Made by a program: the position numbers and the translations under genes. Shown piece after piece: positions 13,946 through 24,944 of a stretch of DNA of 64,000 bases (position 1 is its first letter; each line of letters starts with the position of its first letter). The notes below the pieces were generated by a model. The model was given only the letters and a program-made list of their open reading frames with translations, ran no database searches and was not told the origin of the DNA. Where the stretch lies: the NCBI GenBank assembly GCA_020809705.1, contig CP085825.1, positions 5,766,001 to 5,830,000 of the forward strand, written 5' to 3'. The stretch comes from Calonectria ilicicola (Eukaryota; Ascomycota; Sordariomycetes; Hypocreales; Nectriaceae).

Positions 13946-16271
13946 CAGGCCCGAGCTGAATGTGCAGCAACTACAACAAACTTCTAACATAGCCGAGTTG
14001 AATGGATCCCCCCTGGCCTCACGCAGCAATGACACCATTCTTCTTCGGCACGACACTCGCTCTCTCCGAACCTGAACCTCACGTCACTGACCGAGGCCAG
14101 GCGAAACGTCGTCAATACGACGCTGCCGGGCAAGATGGAAACCCCGTCGTCCACCAGCACCAGGGCCCTGGGCTGTCATCCGTCGCCCTAGCCCTGGCCT
14201 GGCGAGAATGCCTTGTTCGCCCCCCTCGTCAAACCCCCCCCCTTCGCTCTCGTTGCCCCTGGGCCCAAGCGTCCTGTCAATTCCCCGATTTGAAGAAAAA
14301 TATACGGAGTAACTCGCTCGGTTCCAGCAGAAGGGCACAATTTGTTCCCAGCCTAAAGGGAATAATGCCGTGGAGGGATCAATCCGTGCCCCGTGGCAAA
14401 GCTAAGCTTCGACCCCCTTGCCCAGCTCGAGGGCCTTGAAAAAAAAAAAAAAAGGGCCTCGGGTGCCTTGCCGTCTCAAAACACACGGGGACACGTCCGG
14501 GGCAAAAAAAACCCCTTCCTGATCGGATTTACCGTCGGCCGTTTTCTCTGCCTATCGTTTCTCTTCCCCAATTTATGGATAGTTGGCCACACTAAACACC
14601 GAACCGAGCTGAACGATACTTTTGTGTGTGTGTCATGGTTGAGCTATGGCCGCCGACTATCTCCCCTCGTGCGCTATACGCTTTAAAGCCGCTCTGCTAT
14701 ACCCTCCCCTCGGCCGACTCTGTGTCTTGTCCGCCTGCCCCGTGACACAACCGAGTTGAGCTGCCTGATTGACTGACTAAATGGATGCAAGGGTGGCTGG
14801 ATATACTACCCGGATGGAGCTTGCGTGCGGCATTGTGTCCAGGTTCCACTCGGGACGTCGATAATCAGATCACTTCCGGGGTGGGTCGTTCCCTCGACTC
14901 GTTCCGCCGATTACTTTTTTTCTTTCCGGTCGCCTCTCTTGGAACCTTTCCTAGGGGGGGGGGAACCTTGCCTGTTTCCTGCCCTTCACCGAGGCGATGG
15001 GGGAACCTGTGTCCTGTCCCGCCGAGAAGCTACTCTAACGGCGACGATCCCCGTGCCCCCCCTTTCAAATCACACTTGAGTTGAATTGGTTGGGGGAACT
15101 GGCGTTGCATCCAGTCCCATCGCGACGTGACATTCTCTTTGGGTCTTGAGTCTTTGTGTGAAGGAGTAACAAAAAAGAAAAGAAGAGCCCAAGAAAACGC
15201 CTTGCACTTTGGCAGCAACCTTGTGCCGCACGGTTCCCATCCAAACCTCCACCCCTGAGTTATCACCATATTGGTGCTTGTTGCATCCTCCCCTTCTTCC
15301 CCTTGTCCTGGAATCCTGAGAGTCAGAGCCATCTCTCGCAACCCGGCCAACTTCTCCTTTCTTCTCCCCCTTCATCACCATCACCATCTCACCACACCCC
15401 CCCTTTTTGTCCCTTTTCTTTTGTCTTCACCTACTTGCTTGCGCCGCACGTGCGGACCGTGATTTCCCGGAGCCACGCCGTTGTGAACTGTGCCACGGTG
15501 CCTAAACCCTACCTTTTCTTACATGGTTGCACACCAAGTTGTGACACGTCGGGGGAGCCATCGTCCGAGCAGGTCATGGCATCGCGACAAGGCCTCTAGA
15601 CGGCATTCCGAAGCACGCTGTGAGCGTCTCATCACTTTCCCGCTTGTGCTATTCTTGCCGGCTTACTCCTTTGCCACTTGGTCCATGTGCCACCGACGCT
15701 GTGTAGGTTAACTAACCATGCCGTCACGTTGAACAAAATGCCTGCTTCGTCGTGGAGCATCACACCCCCCATCCTTGTGCAGAAACGAGGCTTCTTCAAC
15801 TGACACAGCATTCTCAGCTGCGCTATCTGGTTTGTTGTGCGTGCTGCTATTGTAACTTGTAACGAGAATGGCGAAAAGGCGAAGGGCGTAGTGCAAAAAA
15901 TCCAAGTCGTGCAGCAGCTAGGAGTAAATCAATGAGCTTTTTGGTATCTTAACTGAGTATCAACTCTCAAATGCCGTCAAACAAAGATAAACATATACAA
16001 CAAAATACAACTGTAAGAAGTATACTAGTCGCTGGAAGCAACTGTTTCCTAAAAGCTCTGCGCCTGTAAATCCACCTGTCTTGAGTGTATCATGATGCGT
16101 CCGTCCATCCAAAATGTTCCTTTCCAATCCATCAACGCCTCTAGACAAGCCAAAACTGGCGTCTTGTCAACCAAACATCACCTCCCAAAAATAAATAAAC
16201 CAAGGGATTGGATACTTCCAAAGCCCATTTCGTCGAATCCTGCCCCTGCCATTATTAATGTTTGCCCCTGC

Positions 16272-19200
16272 TTATCGCCTAAATACTTTGTTCAAAAGTC
16301 CTCCGCGCCCTCGACGTGGCATCTCATCTGGCGAGGGCGCAACCCGGACTTCTTTGCCTTTGTCAATTAACTGAGGGCTGCTCTCTCCTGAAGTCTGACC
16401 ATCTGCTCTCCCAACATCAACAAATTCATCAGACTCTCGGTTCAGGGTTGGCTTGTCGAAGTAACTGTCGGCCGCCAACTTTGAGTGCCCCGGCTCATAC
16501 ACAATAGGCGAAGGTGTCGTTGGTATTTGGTTATCTCGGATTTTCGTGAGTCCACGATCCAAGTACTCAACCATCTGTGCCTTGGTGACGAAGCTATCGG
16601 CATCCGAAGTTCCGACACTGGTGCCATGTACGTCTTGAGCTTTTCTGTACAAAGCAGGGAACCTGGCCTGAAACTCGGTTTCCAGTTCCTTCTCTGTCTC
16701 TGCCATTGCCGTAGTACGCTCGTCGCTTGGGGTTGGCACACTGGCAGCGTATTGTATCTGCTCTTCGCCGCCAATACGAGAGAGGAACTCGGCATATTGT
16801 TGCTGATTTGCGGATATTTCTTCGGGTGTTGGGCTTGCTACACTTTTCTGCTGTCCTTCTGATGGATCCTCTTCATCTGCCCTCCTGATGTGCTTTCCAA
16901 ATGAAGCACTGAATTCACGGTAGTGTCCCTTTAGGATGAAGCATTGTCCCTGCCAACCGGCTGCCCAAAGCTTTTCCAGAATTGTTTCCGCTGGTGGGCA
17001 TTCTGTTGGAGATTCCAGACCTCGGGCATAGACAACCAAACATCTTGCGCGTTGCCAGTGAGAGAAAATTCTCCGGCTTTGTGCATCAGCAAATGCTCTC
17101 TCAACCATGTCAAGAGATGCAGGCCGTAAGAAGGATTGAGGAGCGCGCAGATGAATGGCACCTTTGATGTGGGATCTTTGGTACTCTGTGAGTGATCTGA
17201 GATCAATCAAGAGAGCCTGGCCAGGTAATGATATTTCAAGTAGTTCATTGAGATTTCCTGGCAATATCATGCGAGGGCCGTCAAATGACTGGTGCTTTGT
17301 ATCCTCCATCTGTAAAGAAGCAAATCGTTGCGCAAAAGCATCCCTTTCGCGGCGATGATGAAACCATACCTCAATATGCCAAGGTTCTACACCGAGATTC
17401 GAGGCAAAGAATGCTTTTTGTCCATCATTTGGAAGCGGCTCAAATTGGTAATACTCCTCGAGGCGTTTCTCAACATGAGGCGAGAACTTTTTAGGTTCGG
17501 GGACATCGCCACCGAATGTGGTACGTCGCAGAGCTTGTTGTTGATTCATAATCATCTGCCTCGTCAGATTTCCTGTAGTTCCTAGAGACATTGACGATTG
17601 TTGCCTTTGCAACGAAGCAAGTGATGATGTTGAATGTAAAGACCTCATAGGGTGAGCTGATAGGCTTTGGAGCGGAGATCCAGGCAGGGAGGGTTGCTGG
17701 ATCGGAGAGAGAGGCTGAGAACCTGGCAGCGCGGTTCTTACCACAGGGCCTGATGCTTGTCTATAGTTTGGGTCTCTGAAAGAACCCCGCATCTGTCCTG
17801 TCATTCCAGTGTTTTCGGTAGGAGCGAATGTAGTTCCGGACACCCCAGAAAACAGAGATGCCGAATCAGCAGTGGTGCTCTCGTTGGGGTATGCACGTGC
17901 TGGGACAAAAACAGGAACCGATGGCGAGCGTTGTTTTTGAGTCATCAAATTGTTGGAACGGATGAAAGCGACAAAAGAGGTTGCATGGTCTTCTGGAAGC
18001 AAGTCCCAGATGGAGACAGGCATAGAGACTAGAAGCAGGGTCGAATGACTCTTGAAGACGCCCTGTACCTTGACATACTTGGCCATGGCAGGGAAAGCGC
18101 CCAGCCACTGTTCCCAAGCATTAATGTCAAGTCTCTGATCGTCCTCCAGAGCCAACGAAATCATAACATGAGGGGTATCCTCATTGGGCTCAGTAAACAT
18201 GTGGTCATTCCGAGCAACTGCTGATGAATCGGGTGCTCGTCCAGACTCAACAGGGGCTGGTGTTGGCATCAGGTCGGGTGAGGGGAGGCGGTCCCCGCCT
18301 TGTAGCGTTCTAGATAACTCGATACTTGGGGCTTTGTGGTTGGAAGTCATCATAAAATGCACAGGTGTTGAACGAGCCTCGAAGTATTTGCCGTTAATAG
18401 TAATAGGACGAGGATGCTTGAGACGGGCCAACACCTCTGCATGGAGCATGGCAGCGGAAAAGGCCCGAATGCGCCATTCTTGGAGAACCTCGATCAGGGC
18501 GTTGGTAAAAGAGTATCGACCTGGATCGGGCGCAATGGCGTCCCAGCTTGAGGCAGAAATAGTTTCAGTGATGCTGCTTCCATTTGGAAATGTGGCACTG
18601 GCAGCGCCTGCACAACAGTCCAGCAAGATGAGCACGTCCGACGTGGACCGCTCTAGAAGGGTTTGGATGGCAGACCACCTGCAAGGTGTTAGATTGTGGA
18701 TGATGCACCTGGCGGATTGAGACTTACTGTAACCATGGTGAAGAAGGCTCTCGGGTTCTAAATCGCTCTTGTTAAAACTGCTAAATGCAATATAGACCAC
18801 AAATGATTGTACTTACGCACACCAAGTGCTCTGCCTGGATTCATCAATTCTTGCATGTCCACCGTAATATACGATAAACAAGGTGTCTGGTGATTCGTGA
18901 TCCTTAATGAGCTGTCCAATGCGTAACATTAATTCAAGATGTGAGTTTTCTGAAGGGATTCCAAAAATATCGGTGTTATATCCATAATCTTCACTTAGGC
19001 ACTTCTCTAGATCTTCAAGTTCGGGGATAACAAAAAGATCGTCTGAGTTCCAGTGTAATAATAGCGCCTGGACATTGGTGTATCTTTGAGAAGATCGCCC
19101 TCGGTTTGGGAAGGCTCGAGCTGCAGACTGAAGAGCAAATTAGAAAGAGAATTAATAGTTGAGGCGGAGTGTGTTCGTACATCCTCAAGCCTCTGTGCAA

Positions 19201-19412
19201 ACTGGCCGATATGTTTGACATGGAAGCTTGTGCGGCTAACATCGTGGGTTGCTGACCGGGCATGGAAATCGCCTCCACTAGAACCAGACTGCGAAACAGT
19301 ATAAGTTGGGTCCAAGACAAAATATTTGATGGAACCGACGTACCTCGGCGCCGCGCGAGTTCTCTGCTGGCCTTCGGGAGCGAATAGTGAAATATGGTTG
19401 GTGTTCTGACAT
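16272..19412 (-). CDS. Caspase-like / homeodomain-like / rhodanese-like multidomain protein
   Basis: The 974-residue model has five exons: 19412-19344, 19288-19181, 19127-18817, 18757-18728 (30 nt) and 18678-16272. Phases close exactly and each junction is GT-AG. Residues about 75-250 form a C14 caspase-like domain: a hydrophobic strand ending in YYGGHA supplies His150, and LILLDCCAGAA supplies the Cys at 194/195, so the catalytic dyad looks intact. Residues about 570-625 resemble a homeodomain (helix 3 EPWHIEVWFHHRRERD), but the invariant Asn51 is His. Residues about 642-770 resemble a rhodanese/MAPK-phosphatase N-domain (LIDLRSLTEYQRSHIKGAIH), with Ala in the active-site Cys position (VVYARG). 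Ser/Pro/Gln-rich linkers separate the domains and the C-terminus is basic. It could be a protease scaffold or a cell-death or incompatibility factor; that is inference. It diverges from PBN1 across about 1 kb. Confidence 0.85.
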
Positions 19413-20421
19413 TGTGGTGGAGAATCGGGCTTAGAGCAGTGCAGACGAAGTTGATGGAGAACGCTGCCAAGGCTGTGGTCGCCTTTGGCTATGTGCGATC
19501 GCGATTGTGTTTGTCGCAAGCGGGTCGTTCGGGGAAGGCTTCGTCAACAGTTCTGGTTTCTAGAAGTCGAGCATAGTCGGTCGCACTGCTGGTGGCATTG
19601 TATTGTCGGTTTACGGTGGTAGAAGCGCGGATGATGTGGGATGGAGAACATGAGTTTTTGGTGGCATCATTTGGATGCGCAAAACGGTTGTGGCCATGCG
19701 TAGCTGGGTGAGCGACTTGCAAGAGGCGCCGACGGAATGGGTGACCGAAGTGGCAGGCGTAGTCGATCGAGCGTCGGTCCCCAAAGAGGTTTAGCTGGGC
19801 CCTCCGGCGGTGACTAAAGAGGAAGGGACGAGGGGCATTCGGTGAGGGGTACTGCAGTACGCGACACGCCGCGAGAACCAGTGGCTGCGCACATACAATT
19901 CACGTGTACCTCCGTGTACCCTCTACAAGGCACCCGCCCTGCCCTCTCCTGCCAGCCGGTCCAAGGCGGCCTGTCCCGGGGATGCGCGAGGGCGCTAGCC
20001 AACCACGTAGTAACGTCACTGTGAGATCTGTCCATCAAGCACCGCAAAAGGCGACCGAAGCTCACGAGCCCAGCGCAACGGGGCAAGATTCACAATCCCA
20101 CCCAGCATCGCCCGTCACTCCTGCTGTCCCTATCTGCATCTTTCGGCCGTTCTATTGTTTGCCCCCCCTCCCCCACATCTTGGACCTGCCCAGGCTTGCC
20201 CTGCTCCGCGTTTCCCTGCATCACATCTCGGACAATTCTAGCCGCTAAAGTTCCAGGATACCGGGATTCTGGCCTTTCAGCAGGGACGTTTGAGCCGGCC
20301 TTTAGCTTGTTTGAGATACCGCGTGCTGTGAAGGTAATTCTAGTGGCACGCGACAACTCTCGCCACTGTCGGACTTGAACCCAAGCTTCTTCATTCAGCT
20401 GCAGCAGACACCCAGCCTGTC
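19413..20421. promoter_or_regulatory. Divergent intergenic region, caspase-like gene / PBN1
   Basis: About 1 kb separates the two start codons. No coding frame is recognisable. The part nearest PBN1 (20100-20240) is pyrimidine-rich on the plus strand, as is common in fungal promoters. No specific operator could be assigned. Confidence 0.5.
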
Positions 20422-21959
20422 ATGAGGGAGCGAATCACTTTCGTCCACCAGGATGACAGCCTCGACCCAGACTCCTTGGATGTCCAGGAGGCTGGCTTAA
20501 TCGGCCCCCAGATATCAACAACACGGCAAGACCGTCTTACCATCCCAATCGACGAGTTGCCTCCCAAGGTCGCCGAACTTCTTGGGGGCTTTGATGGCTT
20601 GCATGTCAGATGGGCCAGTCCCTTGCAGTTCAAAACGCTAGATCCATTTTCGTCCCGCACGTCGCCAGGCCTTCATGTGTCCTATTCCCACACAGAGGCA
20701 AATGAACATGATTCGTACGTAGTTTCTGTTTTTGAAATAGGTTGTATTAGTTATCCTTCTAGTTTGCTGATGCACCCTTCAGGACCAATCTTTGCGCCTG
20801 GTTGCAAAAATTTGGCCCTGTAGCCTGTACGGCACCAGGCTCATTCATCGAGTTGAAGAATCACGACTCTTCAAAACCTGCATCTTTCTACTTCCACCAG
20901 GCAATGGAGAACCTCCATGCATTCGTTGCCACCGCGTCCCAGGAGTTTTGCCCTGAACTTGATTCTATTTGCCGGGCTCGGCTTCGTAGCCTCTACCTTG
21001 CTGCATCTGTCGACTTGTCGTTTGATACTGCCTCTAAGGCTCTCCAGATCAGTGCTTTTTGGCCTCTTCGACCCCAGACTATTACCGCCCCTGCCTCTCA
21101 GGGACGGCGGACTGAGGTTGGTCTCTTCATGAATGATGTGCCTTCCGGCATCAAGCCCCATGAGCTTGGCATGGCAGGTGTTTTGACTGTACTACAAGAC
21201 AAGAAGAACCCCTCTCCAACTGTGTTCAAATTCCCATCTCGTCATCGACAGAGTGATGGCAGTTTTACATCCAAATTCTTGACTCCAACAGGTTTGCACC
21301 CAACCCTTCAAGTGAGCCTGAGCTCTAGCCGGCCACCGAATGGTGACGAACACTGTTCTTTGTACACCTATCTGACGCTTCCTAAAACTATCTTTGCCGA
21401 TCGCTACCAATTAGCAGACGAGCTATTCTTGGCTTCAAAGAACCTTACTTCTTCTCGCTATTCAAGTTTGCCCGTTGACCTGGAGGCTCCTGCTTACGCC
21501 GTGGACGCATGGGGGTCCGTTGTTCTTTTGGAACTGGCCCCTCCTAGTGGTGATCAGGATCAACCATGGACGGCCGAAGTTCCGCTTCATCTGCGATATT
21601 TGGAGCCTTCATCAACAGGAGAGACGGAAATCGAAGTGCCGTATCCTGCAGTATTTTGGGCATGCCCATCAGAGGCAGAAAGCTTGACTAGCCCATTTGA
21701 TCGTTTGCATCTTGGATTTGATAGACTCTTTGACTCGCAAACAACATTCTGGCATATGACGCCTCAACCAGTAACTGGAAACAGACTTACGAGTCCTATC
21801 ACAATCCCGGTGTTGAATGACAAGGGGGCGGAATGGATTGGGCTGGGCACTGCTATCGCTGTGGTATTGGGATTTGCCTGGGTTCTATCGAAACTTGCAG
21901 GCCCCACAGCACGATTGAAGAACGAGCCACCCAAGGAGGCCGGGAAGAAGGCGCAATAG
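20422..21959 (+). CDS. PBN1: PBN1/PIG-X, GPI mannosyltransferase I stabilising subunit
   Basis: Predicted ER membrane protein of 489 residues from two exons, 20422-20714 and 20783-21959. The single intron is 68 nt and interrupts a Ser codon. In the family, Pbn1 partners Gpi14 in adding the first mannose to the GPI anchor precursor on the lumenal side of the ER. Supporting signs are the characteristic start MRERITFVHQ, a long lumenal beta-rich body, a YLEPS...VPYPAVFWAC segment near the C-terminus typical of PIG-X proteins, and one C-terminal transmembrane helix (IGLGTAIAVVLGFAWVLSKL) followed by a short charged tail rich in Lys. The start is the first ATG and matches the family N-terminus. 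Length is in the range of filamentous-fungal members and above the yeast protein. Confidence 0.9.
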
Positions 21960-22336
21960 TCTTCTTGAGACGGTACTAGTATACGACTATCCACATTAGA
22001 TTGCACCTCGTAAAATTTGGACATTGAAGCAATAGGCTTGCTTTATTATATCCAAAGCGCCAAACAATTTATAATTTTTCTACCTCTCGATTTACATCCC
22101 GTTGTTGCGTGCCGGGCGGCTTGCGCCATCGGTTTTTTTTAGTTTGCCCACGTGACGTCACCCAGCCAGAATTTAATTAGCGTCTCAACTCGACGGAGAC
22201 ATCGGTTGGCGGATCCTAGACGTTTTATCACCATGCAGCGTTGACACAGCCATCCCAACTTGCGTACTCTCATGAAATATGTGTGGAGAGGAATCCCTGA
22301 GACCACTAAATATACTGATACCGGGGCTGTAATGAC
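21960..22336 (+). other. Intergenic, PBN1 to zinc-cluster gene
   Basis: This interval holds the probable 3' UTR of PBN1 (AT-rich, 21990-22080) and the promoter of the downstream Zn(II)2Cys6 gene. A two-codon upstream ORF (ATG ACA TGA at 22332-22340) overlaps the assigned start region. No other gene is seen. Confidence 0.5.
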
Positions 22337-24656
22337 ATGATGGCCCCGACACCGCCTTCCGGCGACTCTCCAGCCTCGGCATCGGGCACCGGGCAACCTC
22401 ATCGTTACCAGAACACTCAGGACAAGATTAGACGGAATGTAGCCTGCATCAGCTGTCGCGATTCTAAAGTGAGCTCTTGAAACCCGCTAGTGCACCAAAT
22501 TGTGAGACTGATTGTGCCAAGGTTCGTTGTCGCGCGAGTGCTGCAGCGGGGCAGCCCTGTGAGCGATGTGCCAAACTACACTTGCCGTGTGTATATGACA
22601 GAACCCACAAGAGAATAACAAAGAAAAGGTACTTATTCGAATTGTTGCTACATATACAGTATTGGCGTCCAATTAAAGACAGTTGATATCTGTACGCCTA
22701 TCTCGGAAAGAAATCGACATCCCTTCATCGCCTCAACGCTGACGTAACATATGATAGTAAGCTTGAAATATTGGAGCAAGAACTCAGGTCAATCAAAGAA
22801 GCTGTGAACCCCAAGACTGGAGGAGAGTCAGCATGGAGCCCGCCCACGCCGCAGGTCACCAATTCCATGTTCCCTGACCAGAACAGCCACCCAGATTCCT
22901 CGGCCAATGGCATCTCCAAGGCTCTCGTAAACCCATACCCAGAACGACAGCCGCCACCCGCAAGGTATCAGCAACTGGGGCCAACAACGGCACGGCTCTT
23001 GAACAACAAAGTCATATCGAGCGAAGATATTGATTGGTATTTCGAAAAGTAAGATGCTTGCGTTGCTGCCAAGCCGATGTCGCTAACAGCCATCCAGATA
23101 TCTCGAATGTTTTCATCCACACCTCCCCATTTTACGTAAAAAGATCCCTGACGAGTGTTACCAAGCCTGCCCTACTTTGTTTTGGGCCGTAATTTATGTA
23201 TCCAGTCGTCGATATGCTAGGGATGACACCCTCTTCCAGACTCTCGTCGATTACCTTGCTCGGGATATCTGGACTATCATTGCTGCCCCTGCGCATGACA
23301 TGGAAACTATCCACACGCTATTCCTCATATGCGCATGGCCTCCTCCGACAATAAGGTTTGTGACTGATCCATCATCGACCCTGATATCGATTGCCTTGAA
23401 CTCCTGTGTGCTGCTTGGTCTGCATAGGAGTCGTGGGTCGAACCCTAGTTTCTGTGTGGGCGGGCGCGTGAACATGCATTGTACAGATCAAGAGGCATCA
23501 ACAACATGGATAGCCTGCTGCATTCTTGCACAAAGGTAACACTTTGGATATCCTAAATAACGTTGGGGGAAAAAAAGGTGTTGACCTTCGCTTCTAGGAC
23601 ATCAATGTGTGCCGGAACCCCGCCTATCTTTCTACAGCACAATGACAGTCAATGCAAAAAAGTCATGGAAGACACCCTTGCACCAGAATTACTAATGATG
23701 TTTGACTTTCAAAAGTTTTCGAACCGTCTGCTTGTAGCCATGGAAGCCCAAATGTCAGCCCACGAAGGCGTGGCCGAGAGCATTGTAAAGACATGGGAAG
23801 ATGACTTCGAGGTGTTAAAATCAGTCACCAACCGCATAGACACAGGTATGGATTGTCATAGATGTCTATCCCCGATGATGATGATGATGTGGCGTAGCTG
23901 ATATATCATAACCACAGATTATTCTCGGTTTGTCGTTCTTGCCACCCAGCTCGAAGTACAATCCTGCTACTTCGCATCTCCTCCAAACACCCCGCGACCT
24001 AACTTTGCATTCAACTCCATTCGCATCTTCAACACATCTCATGCCCTCGTCACCGCCGCCCTCGCCCTTGAATCAAATAGCAAGCTTCTTACTCATTGCC
24101 CACACTGGGTCTACCGCGTTATTGTCGATGCCAGCTGCATCCTCTTATCCGCACTCCACTCCACCTCGATTCCTCCTACCATCACCCCAGCCGATGCCGA
24201 CGCCATCGCGCTCCAAGTTCGAACAGCCTTGTACAGTTGCAGTGTTCGTGAGGGCGACTTGCCTAACCGAGGCGCCATCATTCTCGAAACCTTTTGGTCT
24301 GTCCGCAATGTGCTTCCCAGGTTTACCGAGCCAGCTTCTGCATGGCCCGAACGCCTCGGCAGTGCCGTCACGTATTGGTGTCTCACACGCTTCCGCGATG
24401 CCTTGCAGGAAGCCAAGAAGAGCACGGAGGGTGTCAACAAAGGGCTCGAAGCATTCCGTAAGTGATTCTCTTTTTCTCTCTTGTTAAAAGCAAACGAGAC
24501 TAATCACATATCAAAGATGGTCCACTTGATTCTACTAATCAGGAGGTGGAGCATGGCGTGACTAATGGGCACGAGCTGTTTCAGGAAGTTGACTGGTCTC
24601 AGTTTTTGGAAGAATTCAGCTGGGGAGATGGCGCTATTTTCCTTGGGCCTGCATAG
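22337..24656 (+). CDS. Zn(II)2Cys6 fungal transcription factor, Leu3-type
   Basis: Nuclear regulator of 631 residues from seven exons: 22337-22468, 22522-22628, 22758-23048, 23098-23535, 23598-23845, 23918-24457 and 24517-24656. All junctions are GT-AG and phases close to a TAG stop. The zinc cluster is Cys37-X2-Cys40-X6-Cys47-X8-Cys56-X2-Cys59-X6-Cys66, split by intron 1 between Lys44 and Val45. A basic linker (THKRITKKR) leads into a short coiled coil (KLEILEQELRSIKEAV). The middle region has the fungal-specific homology seen in Leu3-like factors (YLECFHPHLPIL, then a WPPPT...GLHR stretch). An acidic, Trp-rich tail (EVDWSQFLEEFSWGDG) may be the activation domain. Intron 2 (129 nt) is longer than its neighbours; choosing a nearer AG gives an immediate stop, so the distal acceptor with its CTGAC branch is preferred. 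The target genes cannot be told from sequence. Confidence 0.87.
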
Positions 24657-24944
24657 GTAGACCTCAGCTCAAAAAACGCAGTTGTAGTAAACGGACATGG
24701 ACTGGGCTTGGACAAACATCATTTTGATAGATTTTTCACGAATCACGAACGCACATGGTAATTTAGCTTAATTTTTATACCATTGGAAAATGCTTCTTCT
24801 GACTTTAATTAAGTACATGCATACTCTGAAATCAAATCCGTTCAATTTAATCCTTTCCACCAAACGCCCTCATTAATTTAGTCATTCATCATCCTCATCT
24901 CTGAACACTTTACATTGCTAATTTTATTTTTCTCGGAACGGCCC

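Larger units (their letters stand above)
3187..16271. other. 13-kb stretch without a recognisable gene
   Basis: This is the 5' flank of the homeobox gene and the 3' flank of the caspase-like gene. Every open frame I read here is short, lacks family resemblance, and usually overlaps a similar-sized frame on the other strand. The DNA is not strongly AT-rich. It is studded with homopolymer runs (poly-A/T near 11130, 11310, 12330, 13010, 14440; C-run near 6870; G-runs near 12795 and 14955), purine tracts (11030-11066), triplet repeats (11814-11845, 12160-12190) and a CA/TA-rich alternating tract (13855-13945). A long regulatory region, a long multi-exon leader or non-coding transcripts are all possible; none is shown by sequence alone. 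Confidence 0.5.

Noticed and set aside
20360..20390. tRNA-like B box (GGTTCAAGTCC) on the minus strand just before PBN1
   Set aside because: T-stem pairing fails and no acceptor stem is present.
22684..22686. Apparent premature stop in the zinc-cluster gene suggesting a pseudogene
   Set aside because: A 129-nt intron (22629-22757) with good donor, CTGAC branch and AG removes it and joins the frames exactly.
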